From the NCBI RefSeq assembly GCF_932526225.1, contig NC_064045.1:3916498-3980497 (forward strand): 64,000 nucleotides of DNA, read 5' to 3'. The translations under genes were made by a program, and so were the position numbers. The stretch's first letter is position 1. Every line of letters begins with the position of its first letter. The DNA comes from Nematostella vectensis (taxonomy: Eukaryota; Cnidaria; Anthozoa; Actiniaria; Edwardsiidae). Shown here in pieces: positions 1 through 10,200 of the stretch. The notes under the pieces were generated by a model, which was not told the origin of the DNA, did no database searches, and saw nothing but the letters and a program-made list of their open reading frames with translations.

Positions 1-1276
1 TTCCAAACTGGAACAGATCTTACATAGAACGAAAACTTGTAACAATTTACTGCTGGTGTTGGATGGTCAAACTGGAAACAATGACGGGCACTAGCCCTAG
101 TAGCATAATTAAAGTGTCTCAGCTTAATGTCAGTGGGAAAGTCAATGTTTACGTGATGAAAATTAACATTGTAAAATAAAGAAATATCATTTACCACTCT
201 ACGATTTTGTAACGATTGCCATCCTAGTTGGGCAATCATGTTTGAAACACTACTATCTCTACGATAATCGTTTGTGACAAAGCGGGCAGCGCGGCGTTGA
301 ATTGACTCGACACAGTTGATGTCCTTTTGAGTGTGTGGAGACCACGCTGGGGAGGCATATTCAGCTACAGGACGCACAAGACTAATGTAGGCCTTCTCCT
401 TGACCTCAGCAGGACATGATGATAAGTTCCTCTGGAGAATGTTTAGCACCCTGTTCGCTTTCTTCTTGATCTCGTCACACTGTTTGGACCAGTTAAGACT
501 GGGCGTGATGTAAATGCCTAAGTACTTTTGAAACCGCACACCTTCCAGAACAGAACCACATAATGTGTAGGAACCTTGAAATGGGAAGCGCTTCAAAGTG
601 ATCGACATCACGTAGCATTTTTTAGGGGCGAATGACATCTGCCACCGTTTGGCCCATTGCTCAAGGTAATGCAGGTCTTGTTGTAAGATTGCGTAGTCGG
701 AAGGGTCATGGATGGGGCGATAGAGTACACTGTCATCAGCAAAAAGCTTCACTTGTGATTGGATACCAGATGGCATGTCATTGATGAACATTAGAAATAA
801 TATTGGTCCCAATACAGTGTCTTGCGGCACTCCAGACAGCACAGTTGACCAGCTTGAACAGGCACCATTTACAACAACTCGTTGCCTACGGTCAATCAGA
901 AAGTTTCTAAGCCATATAAGCATTTTTCCTCTGACACCATAGAACTGAGCCTTAGCAAGAAGACGTTCGTGGGGAACAGAGTCAAATGCTTTGGCGAAAT
1001 CCAAAAAGATGACATCTACTTGGCCATGAGCATTTAACACTGAGGCCCAGTCATGAATCACTGAGACTAACTGCGTTGTACAGGAGAGACCTTTCTGGAA
1101 ACCATGCTGGTGGTGTGAGATAATGCTATGTTCAGAGAGGTGGCTTGTGAGTTGTTTACATACTATATGCTCCATGACCTTGCATACGAGGGAGGTTAGG
1201 GATACCGGTCTGTAATTCTTTGGGTCAGCTCTGTGACCCTTCTTGAAAATTGCAGCAACGTTCGCATCTTTCCAGG
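1..1276 (-). mobile_element. Non-LTR retrotransposon reverse transcriptase, CR1/jockey-like, truncated
   Basis: Reading the minus strand from 1276 down to the window edge gives one open frame of about 425 codons with no start and no stop in the window. It begins inside the RT fingers with NYRPVSLTS (motif typical of non-LTR RTs), then DVIFLDFAKAFDSVPHERL (catalytic Asp of motif A), SGVPQDTVLGPILFLMFIND (motif B) and FADD (732-743, motif C). It continues through the thumb and a C-terminal tail of the CR1/L2/jockey kind. The endonuclease half and the N-terminal RT are missing: the frame stops abruptly at a 35-nt A run. The 3' end lies outside the window. It is a 5'-truncated copy, as usual for target-primed retrotransposition, or was cut by a second insertion. 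The family is certain; the exact clade is inferred. Confidence 0.88.
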
Positions 1277-1314
<38 letters not shown>

Positions 1315-1362
1315 GACTACAACAACAGAATAAATAAATACATAATAATAAATAATAATAAA
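1277..1362. repeat. A35 homopolymer followed by TAA-rich microsatellite
   Basis: A run of 35 A residues (1277-1311) abuts the truncated RT frame and is followed by a short spacer and a TAA/TAAA-rich microsatellite to about 1362. On the plus strand it looks like a poly(A) tail, but the RT is on the minus strand, so it is not that element's own tail. It could be the tail of another retroposed sequence or slippage. Confidence 0.8.
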
Positions 1363-1660
1363 TAAGAACGTCGATCCCGAGATTTTACCAAATTTTAAGA
1401 ACATGCCGCGGCTCAGACCATACTATTTTAGTCCAAAGCGTTCTAATGCAGAATCAAATTGTGCTCATAGTAACAACCTTATTATTGCTATTTATCATTT
1501 GTTCAATTCTCTTCTTAATAATTCATTGGGTATTATATTATTATATACACTAAAATTAAAGAACATCATTAAGAACATATTCAGCCTTAAAATGCTAAAA
1601 AATATAGAAAAGCTCGGCCTCAACTGAAAATTAGACGTTCTTATCAAAAAAGCGTGTAGT
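1361..1660 (-). mobile_element. Small non-autonomous repeat, copy 1 (inverted relative to copies near 52.6 and 61.0 kb)
   Basis: This stretch aligns base by base, with small indels, to the reverse complement of 52553-52899. Shared landmarks include AATAAGAACGTC at the left end, the internal block TAGTAACAACCTTATTATTG, GGGTATTATAT, and the right end CTCAACTGAAAATTAGA followed by GTTCTTAT. The 52.6-kb copy has imperfect terminal inverted repeats, so this is probably a MITE. The short ORFs here are not conserved between copies. Confidence 0.7.
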
Positions 1661-1831
1661 GTGCCTTCGGTCCCACCGGGGATTGTAGTTCTGTCCAAAT
1701 AACGTGTGTGTCCGTTAAATACTATGAGAAAAAAATGAAATTTCATATAAAAATCCAAATAGTATAAATTCAAGCATAGTGCTTTGAATGTTTGTGCTAA
1801 GAAAAACTATAGTGGCACAGCAGTTTATGTA
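1661..1831. other. Intergenic DNA without recognised features
   Basis: AT-rich sequence between the small repeat and the target duplication of the LTR element. No conserved motif or coding frame seen. Confidence 0.5.
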
Positions 1832-1836
1832 TATAA
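1832..1836. repeat. Target-site duplication TATAA, left copy
   Basis: TATAA directly before the 5' LTR matches TATAA directly after the 3' LTR (6674-6678). Five bp is the normal duplication size for Ty3/Gypsy integrases. Confidence 0.85.
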
Positions 1837-2085
1837 TGAAGAGTGTGTAACGCTGGCCGCTAGGGCCTAGGTCTTATGTAAGACCGCTGACCGGCTCAGA
1901 AGAGAGCAGCCGGCCATCTTGTTTTGAACATTATTCATGTAAGTCCTACGCGTTCATTTGTTATATCCTAGTTACCGTTATTTGTAATCCTCAGTTTAAT
2001 TATTATCCTTGATTTATTGTATTGCCATAGGACTTCCTCATCTTTGTCAATAAAACCAATTGAACATCGAGGAGTATTTTCTTCA
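1837..2085 (+). repeat. 5' LTR
   Basis: 249 bp with TG/CA ends. AATAAA lies at about 2049-2054. If transcription starts at about 2031 (see primer-binding site), U3 is about 194 bp and R/U5 are short. No TATA box was confidently seen. Confidence 0.95.
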
Positions 2086-2095
2086 TGAGGAAGTC
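2086..2095 (+). promoter_or_regulatory. Putative self-priming primer-binding site
   Basis: The first ten bases after the LTR, TGAGGAAGTC, are the exact reverse complement of GACTTCCTCA at 2031-2040 in the same LTR; one further A-T pair (2085 with 2041) extends it. In the Tf1/sushi type of LTR element the 5' end of the RNA folds back on the PBS and primes cDNA synthesis without a tRNA. The position directly after the LTR and the location of the complement shortly before AATAAA fit that. This is inference from complementarity. Confidence 0.6.
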
Positions 2096-2101
2096 ATTAT
2101 C

Positions 2102-3718
2102 ATGGTGATCGTCGAATGTTCGGTACCCAACTGTGACTTCAAAACACAGGATGTCTCTGATGCAATCGCCGTAGCGTTACTAAATAACCACGGCCTCGCA
2201 CATCAAGCACTACCTCCCGCTCCTACTGCCCCACCGCCGGCCCGAGGCCCGAAACTCGACCGACCCAAAGTGGACATAGGGATCTCTATCGAGGAATGGA
2301 ACATATTCATGCGCCGATGGGGGGTTTTCCGTTCTGGATCTGGCATCACTGACGCCCAGGCGCCTTTCCAACTGTTCCAGTGTGCCGGCCCTGACCTCGG
2401 GGACAGCCTACTGAAAGCCAACCCAGGAGCCACCTCGTTGCCCTTGCAAGATTTGACCGCAGCCATGCGCTCGCTAGCTGTCATTCCTATCGCTACATGT
2501 GTCCTCCGTACCGAGCTGCTCCAGTTAAAACAGGAACGGGACGAAACCTTTCGTGCATTCGCAGCCAGGGTGCGGGGAAAAGCGGAAACGTGCGCATACA
2601 CAGCAGCATGTGCGTGTGGCCAACCCGTTGACTACACCGACCACATCATACGCGACGTCCTTTTAAATGGCATTTACGACTCAGACATAAGGCGTGAGAC
2701 TCTGGGCATTACAGATATCTTGACCAACCCAATTAATGACGTCATTGCCTCGGTGGAGAGTAAAGAGATGGCTCGCAACGCCCTACCGTCTTCAACCCTG
2801 TCCGCGATGTCGTCCTTCCAGCGTAACAAAAACACGCCACCCTCAGACCAGTCACCAAGCGCAGCAGAGAAATCACGACAGGCCTCCTGTCCTGATTGTA
2901 AAGTGTCATTTCACGTCTTCTCAGAAGGATCTCGGGGCTGGAATTCCAAACCTCATCAGGTATGCATCGATTGCTACAGAGCCCGTAGGCGCAAAAGGCG
3001 ACAACCAGCCAAAAGTCAACAGTCCGCCATCGAGTCAGGCCCGATCTCCCAGATCGCATCTCTACAATCCGGAGCCGTACCTCGCTCTCGTGGTAGACCA
3101 CAGAACGAGCCCGCCAAACTGGATCACCATATCTTCACCAAGGGGGAGTGGCGACGAGCTCAACTCCGTGATCATCCGCGGACAAACATCACTATATCGC
3201 TCGATACTCCATCAGCTTCGGGAGCCACTTCCCGTCCTCGCGATCACCTCGTAGCTCAGATATCAGCCGTGGCCGACACTGGTGCCCAGTCCGACCTTTG
3301 GTCTCTAGAGGAGTTCCTTGCATGCGGCTTCTCGCGCGATGAACTGCAACCGGTCAACCTCAGCTTGTCGGCCGCCAACCGGTCTCCAATAGCCATCGAC
3401 GGTGCTTTCTTCGCTAAACTCTCCACAGCTCCTCCCAACGGTGAGGCCACGTGCTGCCGTTCCATGGTGTACGTGAGCAGCTCAGTCCGAGCTATGTACC
3501 TCTCCTATGAGTCCCTCCTCAACCTCGGTCTCCTATCTACGGACTTCCCGACGAACCCGGTTGGAAGACACGACGGCCGCCGACCTACCCCCCATGGCCG
3601 CAGCATACCAGAGCCGCACTCATCCATCAACGCGTTCCGAAGGACACCTGGAAGACCGTCACCGACGCTTGGAACGGCTATCACAGCGTTCCCTTACGCG
3701 AGGCAGATCGTCACCTGA
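2102..3718 (+). CDS. Gag-protease part of LTR retrotransposon polyprotein
   Basis: I place the start at ATG 2102, because the upstream frame runs into the LTR. The N-terminus has a C-x4-C...H-x3-H finger-like pattern (CSVPNC, then HGLAH). A capsid-like region follows (EEWNIFMRRWGVFRSG, a hydrophobic helical stretch, then QERDETFRAFAARVRGKAET). A Cys-rich basic segment (CPDC...CIDCYRARRRKRR) probably binds nucleic acid. The aspartic protease is marked by ADTGAQSDLW with its DTG active site (about 3277). Shortly after the protease the frame leaves the pol frame and runs on to a stop at 3718 in unrelated sequence, so its last 50-60 codons are not native. Confidence 0.85.
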   Translation: MVIVECSVPNCDFKTQDVSDAIAVALLNNHGLAHQALPPAPTAPPPARGPKLDRPKVDIGISIEEWNIFMRRWGVFRSGSGITDAQAPFQLFQCAGPDLGDSLLKANPGATSLPLQDLTAAMRSLAVIPIATCVLRTELLQLKQERDETFRAFAARVRGKAETCAYTAACACGQPVDYTDHIIRDVLLNGIYDSDIRRETLGITDILTNPINDVIASVESKEMARNALPSSTLSAMSSFQRNKNTPPSDQSPSAAEKSRQASCPDCKVSFHVFSEGSRGWNSKPHQVCIDCYRARRRKRRQPAKSQQSAIESGPISQIASLQSGAVPRSRGRPQNEPAKLDHHIFTKGEWRRAQLRDHPRTNITISLDTPSASGATSRPRDHLVAQISAVADTGAQSDLWSLEEFLACGFSRDELQPVNLSLSAANRSPIAIDGAFFAKLSTAPPNGEATCCRSMVYVSSSVRAMYLSYESLLNLGLLSTDFPTNPVGRHDGRRPTPHGRSIPEPHSSINAFRRTPGRPSPTLGTAITAFPYARQIVT

Positions 3719-6387
3719 CCACTTTCATTACGCCCTTCGGGCGCTGGCGCTACACCAGGGCACCACAAGGATTCCTCTCGTCAGGGGATGGCTACAACCG
3801 TCGTTTCGATGCTATCCTATCAGCCTTTGAGCGCAAAGAGCGGTGTGTGGACGACACAATCCACTATGATACTGACCTAGAACAACACTGGTGGCGATCC
3901 ATCGACTTCCTTACATGCGTAGGCCAGTCCGGTATAGTACTGAACCCCGACAAATTTCAGTTCGCCGAAAAGTGCGTGGACTTCGCCGGCTTTAGGGTGT
4001 CCGACTCAACCATAGAGCCCCTCCCTAAGTACCTGGATGCCATCCGTGATTTCCCCACTCCTGAATCGACGACAGACATCAGAAGCTGGTTCGGTCTGGT
4101 CAACCAGGTGGCCAACTACGCCCAATTGCGCGAGACCATGGCGCCGTTTAAGCCATTCCTAAGCCCACGGTGCAAATTCACCTGGTCACCTGACCTGGAG
4201 TCCGCCTTCCAAGAGTCCAAAGAAGCCATTGTTCAGGCAATCCGCGAGGGCGTGGAAATCTACGACATGCAGAGGCGCACCTGCCTTCGCCCCGACTGGT
4301 CCCGAAGAGGTATTGGTTATTTCCTCCTCCAGCAACACTGTAGCTGCCCCTCTGGTATACCTGACTGCTGCCCAGGAGGATGGCGGATCACTCTGGCTGG
4401 CTCACGCTTCCTCTCCCCAGCCGAACAACGTTACGCAGCCATCGAGGGAGAGGCCCTGGCCGTTGCCTGGGGTCTCGAGCAAACCCGGTACTTCACACAG
4501 GGTTGCGACAACCTTGTGGTAGTCACCGACCACAAGCCTCTAGTCAAAATCTTCGGCGATCGCACCCTCGATGAGATCACCAACTCCCGTCTGTTCAGGT
4601 TAAAGCAGCGTACCCTCCCGTGGCGCTTCACCATCACCCATCGACCGGGAAAAAGTAACCAGGCGGCTGACGCCACATCAAGACACCCATCCCCATCAGG
4701 CTCAACTAACAGTCTCGCAACTTCAACTCCTAGTGTACCGGACATGGTTGAGTCGGCCCTCATGGCCTCCATCAGGAACGACGCACATGATCTTGGGGCC
4801 ATCTCGTGGCCGATCCTCGCACAAGAGACTGCTACGGACCCATGCCTAGGTCACCTCCTACGCCTCATTGAACAAGATGTTGTTGTTGACCCTAACGACC
4901 CGGCGCTTTCAAGTCTCGGACATCTCTGTGAGTCGATATATGCACAGGATGGCGTTCTACTACTCAACGACCGTGTGGTTGTGCCCATGTCCCTCCGCAA
5001 ACGGGTCCTCCAGCACTTACACGCTGCACATCAAGGAGCCTCTACTATGGAGCAGCAAGCGCGTGCCATTGTCTTCTGGCCGGGGATGTCACGGGACATT
5101 CAGGGCACCAGAGACGGATGCACAGATTGCAACCGCAACGCCCCGTCACAAGCGGCCACACCGCCCCTCCCGACCTCTCCGCCATCTACCCCGTTCGAGG
5201 CTGTCTACGCTGACTTCTTCGACTTTGGTGGCCGCCACTACCTAGTTGTCGGAGACCGGCTCTCTGGATGGGTGGAGGTCCTCAGCTCCACCGCAGGTAC
5301 TGACCTAGGGGGCTCCGCTGGCCTGGTCCGTCACCTCCGAGCATTCTTCGCCACCTTTGGCGTGCCAACAGAGATATCAAGCGATGGCGGACCAGAGTTC
5401 ACAGCAGGCGGCACCGAGACCTTTCTCCGACTTTGGGGGATCAAACACCGCCTGTCTTCTGTCGGCTTCCCACAATCCAACGGGAGAGCAGAAGTGGCAG
5501 TCAAAACAGCTAAACGTCTCCTGATGTCCAATACTGGTCCTAACGGCAGCCTTGATAACGATCGCTTCCTGCGTGCCATGTTACAGCTACGAAACACACC
5601 GGACCGGGACTGCGACCTTTCACCAGCCCAAATCATATTCGGTCGACCCCTTCGAGACTCCCTCATGTTCGTCAATCGACTAGAGAAGTTCTCTAATCCA
5701 CACATCCGACCCCTGTGGCGGCAAGCATGGGCGGCAAAGGAAGATGCCCTTCGGACCCGCATATCACGTACCACCGAATCATTGACGAGCCACTCCAAAC
5801 CACTTCGACCTCTGAAGCTAGGTGAAAGGGTCTTCATCCAGAACCAGCAGGGCCCACACCCGAACAAATGGGACCGCTCAGGCATGGTAGTGGAGTCGCC
5901 AGGCCACGACCAATACAGGATAAAGGTGGATGGCTCAGGACGGTTGACCCTGCGTAATCGTCGGTTCCTTCGTGCATACACCCCGGCCACGCCCACCCCA
6001 GACCATCAGTACAGGACGCCACCACCTCCACCCAGATCTCCAGAGTGTCAACCCACACTTAACAGCTCACCGTCGCCTCCCACAGGCAGTGGACCATTGA
6101 CGGGCAATCCTCACGTCACCACCCAACTCTCACACGGTAGCCATCCCGTCATACCCACAGAGTGCAACCAGACAGTTCCACCCGCTGAACCCGTCGCTGA
6201 AACACCACCTACCGCTCAAGCCAACAATGACCCTGTATCCTCTTGTATGCCTGACGCCTCATCTCAGGCCCCGCAGCCACTCCCTGAACCTAGAAGGCCA
6301 ACTCGTGCGAGAACACGACCAAAACGCTACGAACCAGAGACAGGGAATTGGACAGTAGCAGGAGTCCGTTCGTCTAGCCTTGTATAG
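3598..6387 (+). pseudogene. Pol fragment: RT (fingers missing), RNase H, integrase
   Basis: In a different frame from gag-protease, the pol product resumes inside RT at the motif A region (TDAWNGYHSVPL, about 3.66 kb) and continues through CVDD (motif C, about 3842-3855). RNase H follows, with its active-site acidic residues near RPDWS, EGEAL and VTDHKPL. Integrase has an HHCC zinc region (LHAAHQG...CTDC), a DDE core (YADFFDF, SSDGGPEF, NGRAEVAVK) and a C-terminal GPY/F-like module (KWDRSG...RNRRFLR). A proline-rich tail ends at 6387. Compared with the family, about a hundred residues of N-terminal RT between protease and motif A are gone, with the junction at about 3.53-3.62 kb. Downstream of it no stop interrupts the frame. 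Confidence 0.85.
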
Positions 6388-6411
6388 ACTCTAGACTTAG
6401 TATAGACTCAC

Positions 6412-6424
6412 GGACTGGGGGGGA
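6412..6424 (+). promoter_or_regulatory. Polypurine tract of LTR retrotransposon
   Basis: GGACTGGGGGGGA lies directly upstream of the 3' LTR, the position where plus-strand cDNA is primed. Confidence 0.75.
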
Positions 6425-6673
6425 TGAAGAGTGTGTAACGCTGGCCGCTAGGGCCTAGGTCTTATGTAAGACCGCTGACCGGCTCAGAAGAGAGCAGCCG
6501 GCCATCTTGTTTTGAACATTATTCATGTAAGTCCTACGCGTTCATTTGTTATATCCTAGTTACCGTTATTTGTAATCCTCAGTTTAATTATTATCCTTGA
6601 TTTATTGTATTGCCATAGGACTTCCTCATCTTTGTCAATAAAACCAATTGAACATCGAGGAGTATTTTCTTCA
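6425..6673 (+). repeat. 3' LTR
   Basis: 249 bp, matching the 5' LTR throughout as far as can be read. Followed by the right target duplication TATAA (6674-6678). Confidence 0.95.
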
Positions 6674-6678
6674 TATAA

Positions 6679-6804
6679 AACCTTTTTCCGCAATGTCATA
6701 AAATGTTTTGGGTAAAGTTGACCATGTAACTTTAAATTTACAGTTCCAATAAAAATAACATGTCTGCGGGTCTGTGCGGTACCATATAAGCGTTCATCGG
6801 TGGA
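6679..6804. other. Left flank of the gene array
   Basis: Unique AT-rich sequence between the LTR element and the first array unit. It is not homologous to the sequence that precedes units 2-6 (the end of a full spacer), so the array's left boundary lies at about 6805. Confidence 0.6.
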
Positions 6805-7170
6805 GTTACTACGTATTTATTCCAGGTCATTAATAGGAATTATGAATAGGAGTGGTCCAAGCATGAAGCCGTGTGGAACCTCGGAAGTATTAACGAAATA
6901 AGTGACAGAGAGTAAACCCTTCTGAAATTGCTTTGGTATTGTTTACCTTGAAACTTCCTACTGTTGTCTATTAGATAGGACTCAAATTACGGTCAACGAA
7001 AAATAAAATTCGCGATAAATCAAATAAATGCCGTCCAAGAACATGCGCGTTACCAGGATTGGCCGAGGGGGGGGGGGGGGTAGGGGGGTGCGCAGTCATA
7101 ATAACGATATTTTGATCACTCTTGATCGGTTTCAGCTTACACACAGCGGTACATCCCAGCACGCGCGCTA

Positions 7171-7178
7171 TTACGTAA
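7171..7178. promoter_or_regulatory. TTACGTAA palindrome about 110 bp upstream of exon 1 ATG
   Basis: A TTACGTAA palindrome in the 5' region occurs in every unit (for example 14680-14687 in unit 2) even where surrounding sequence is deleted. It matches the core preferred by PAR-bZIP and C/EBP-like factors. No TATA box is evident. Confidence 0.4.
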
Positions 7179-7281
7179 ATCATGATGTAACAGATAAAGT
7201 AACAAAGGTTGCTAAGGCCAGATTTTCTACAGACCCCGAACTGATCGGTCGACATTTTTTCGCTCTTGTATGTTTCTAAAA

Positions 7282-10200
7282 ATGTCTCACAGGAACCCAG
7301 TTTACCGGGGCGGCTCGATGAAGAATTTATCCAGCAAAGACAAAGGTAGGTCACGTGAACACAAATGTCACGTGATCAAAGTGTCATGTGACAATTTGAC
7401 AAAAATTTGGAAGGAGAAGAAAGATGCGACTTTTAGCAAATGGGAAAAGCGACTTAGAGAAAAGAAAACGTTTACATTTAACATTAAAACCAGGATTTGA
7501 GGAAAAAAGGCGGCCAATTTACAAGACCGACAGAAAAAGCAATATGGACTGAGTTCTCTGTCAAAAAATCGCCACTTGAAGCTGAAAGCAAGTTTTTTTT
7601 AACTTTATTAAAAAAAATGCTTATTCTTGGTTTTCTTTTTCTTTAGATATCATCCTTCGGCAAAAGGTAAGTTAATGGCCTTAATTTTATTTTGATGGAA
7701 AAGGTTTCTGATGCGGGATATGTGATTCACATTAATTGGACAATTTTGGTAATGAGCTAGTGTTCTGTGAAACAAAAAAAAACAATGAACGGAATCAAAC
7801 GTCTCTCCATTTGGTTTTCTTTGAGTAAACAATTAGGCCTTCTTTCTTCATAAATATAAGTTAAGCTTATTGATATGATATTTTTTTCAGACCGAAGAAC
7901 TTGATGTTGCAATGCAAGAGATGAAAAGGCTAGAGAAGCTGGTCAAAACTCAAAAGGTATTAAACAAGCTGTCCGAATTAGGTTGATTTGAAAGAACACT
8001 AATTATGCAATTCTCTCATTTCTTTGATAATCACATAGGCAATGTAATCTGTGATAATTCTTCAGTGGGACATTTTAATTTTAATGGTTGTATAACATTA
8101 CACATGTAGAAAACTGGGAGCTCATTACTCATTGATTACTCATATCAATGATTATTTGTATTCACTTTGATTCCAGGAGGAAAACCACAACAAGAAGCAA
8201 AGAATTGAGGAAGTAAATAAGTATGTGACATATTGTACATAGAAAGCTTTACGAGGGGAGCTTTTACACATTGTGGGGCCTTGTTTATGTATATACACAA
8301 TATTATGTGATGGTAGAAAGTAGGGGGGGTATCAAGTGGACAGGAGAAGGGGCGAGAAAAGAGGTTGAGAAGGGGATGGGAGAAGGGGCAAGAAAAGGGG
8401 TTTGGGAAGGGGATGGGAGAAGGGGGAATGTATCATTCTCATAAAACAATTTTTCAGCTGTTATCCTTATAAGTTGTGTAACTTGTTTTTGTTTATCAAA
8501 AAAGGTCTATTTCTGAGAACAGAAAACTTATGGAGGAACTGTTAAAAGAACAGGTGAGTGCTAAAAAAGCTTTTTGACGAGCTGCTTACTTTAGATTTTT
8601 TGGAATCAAAATAATAAGCAAAATTGTTTTTGGTAATTTAGGAGGAGCGAGACAAGCTAATGGAGGACAGGGAGAAGTAAGTATATTTTAATTACTAAAT
8701 TATACAAAGAAAATATAATAAAAAACTATTTAAACTCTTCTTATAACAGTACTTACAGGTACAATAGTGATACACAGTGGTCACTAACAGTCTATTTATA
8801 TGCCAACAGCTGGATGTGCTCTTATATTGCTGGTCTTACCATGTCAGAGCTGGTCAACAAGGTGAGTTAGAAGCTACCAGAGGAAATAATTCTTTATTCA
8901 CATGGGCATATCCAGGATTTAACAATGGAGTCTGTAGGTATAGGTGTTCCAAGTTAAGGCCTGCCTAAAATAGGTGGCATGTAGCGTGTGGCATGAAGCG
9001 TGCGACATGACATGTGTCCAAGTTTAGCAACCAAAAGCATGAAGTGTGCGTCAAATTTTGTTTCTCAACTATCAGAGAAACATTTCTTTGTTGGTGCTAC
9101 AATGTCTTCCTGGGTGGCTAAACTAGGAGACATTCAGGTGACATGTATCACTTGACATGTTACCTTGTTTAGCCATTCTTTATCTAAGGAAATATACTTT
9201 ATCTAAGAAAATACATCTTTTTGACAGTTCATATGGTACATATTCCCACCCCATACTATTACATTGAATCATATCACAGATCACTGGATTAAATTTTAAG
9301 CAACAAAAATATCAATAATCTTGGAAGTTTTTGAATGACTATCATCTGTTTTATTTCTTTTCAGACTGTCAAAATGTGCGATACTTGCGAGGCAGAAAGG
9401 TACAAAATTGCTATATTCTTCACTTACAGGTAGTTTAGAGTAGCCTGTATGCTAGTTTAGAGCAATCAATGTAAACTAAATGATGACAACAAGTACACCT
9501 GCCAAATTTTCCGTTTCATCAGGGCAACTGATGAAGATTGGACAAGTCTGTTAAATTTAAGTAAACACATAAAAGATCTTTCTTTTGTAAATGTCTGTTC
9601 AATAACACTTATTTCTGGATTTCCTTCAGTTCTATTGAGGATCTCCGCTTACAGAAGAAAAAAAGAGAAATAGAGCTGGTATTGAAATAATCTTATTTTA
9701 TTGAGATCATATTGAGCTATCAACTATACAGTCAATGTGTTTTATTCCAGGTGGAGCAACAAGAAATCCTCAAGAACCTGAAGAATACAGGAGATGACCC
9801 AGACAGGTAATAAACAAGATGATACTCCTTCTTGTACAACACTGACAAAAACCCTGGTAATTGTACCTTATTGCCTACCTTACCTACCATACCTATTTTT
9901 CTTCGGGGGGGTGATGCGAAATCAGAAAAAGTGGACCTAATTTTTCTGGGGGGGGGAGGAGGGGAGTTCTCTGAACACCCCGAAAAAAACAAATAAAGGA
10001 TTTTTTATGCCTTTGCAAAATTGCCACGTGATGTTTATTGTCAGATTTGGTTATATACCAGACTGATCTAGCTTATGCTTTATAATTTTGTCTACGAATA
10101 GCACGTCTATTGAGAACCAAAAGTGGACCTTCGGCCGTTGTGTGTGTGTGTGGGGGGGGTTGCTTTCGCACCCCCTGCACCCCCCAACCTTCAAACTCCA

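Larger units (their letters stand above)
1837..6673 (+). mobile_element. Ty3/Gypsy-type LTR retrotransposon, full length but with defective pol
   Basis: Two 249-bp direct repeats beginning TGAAGAGTGTG and ending TTTTCTTCA (TG...CA ends) bound an internal region with gag, protease, RT, RNase H and integrase in Ty3/Gypsy order (integrase last). The element is flanked by the 5-bp target duplication TATAA (1832-1836 and 6674-6678). I could find no difference between the two LTRs by eye, so the insertion looks recent. Internal coding is interrupted: gag-protease ends at 3718 in one frame, while the rest of pol runs in another frame, and the N-terminal RT fingers are absent. The copy is therefore non-autonomous as read. 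Confidence 0.95.

Noticed and set aside
1403-1773. Small ORFs left of the LTR element
   Set aside because: They lie in the small non-autonomous repeat and are not kept in its other copies.
8777-8968. 63-codon ORF starting before exon 7 and running into intron 7
   Set aside because: Contains exon 7 in a different frame plus intron sequence; splice sites and phase support the exon call instead.
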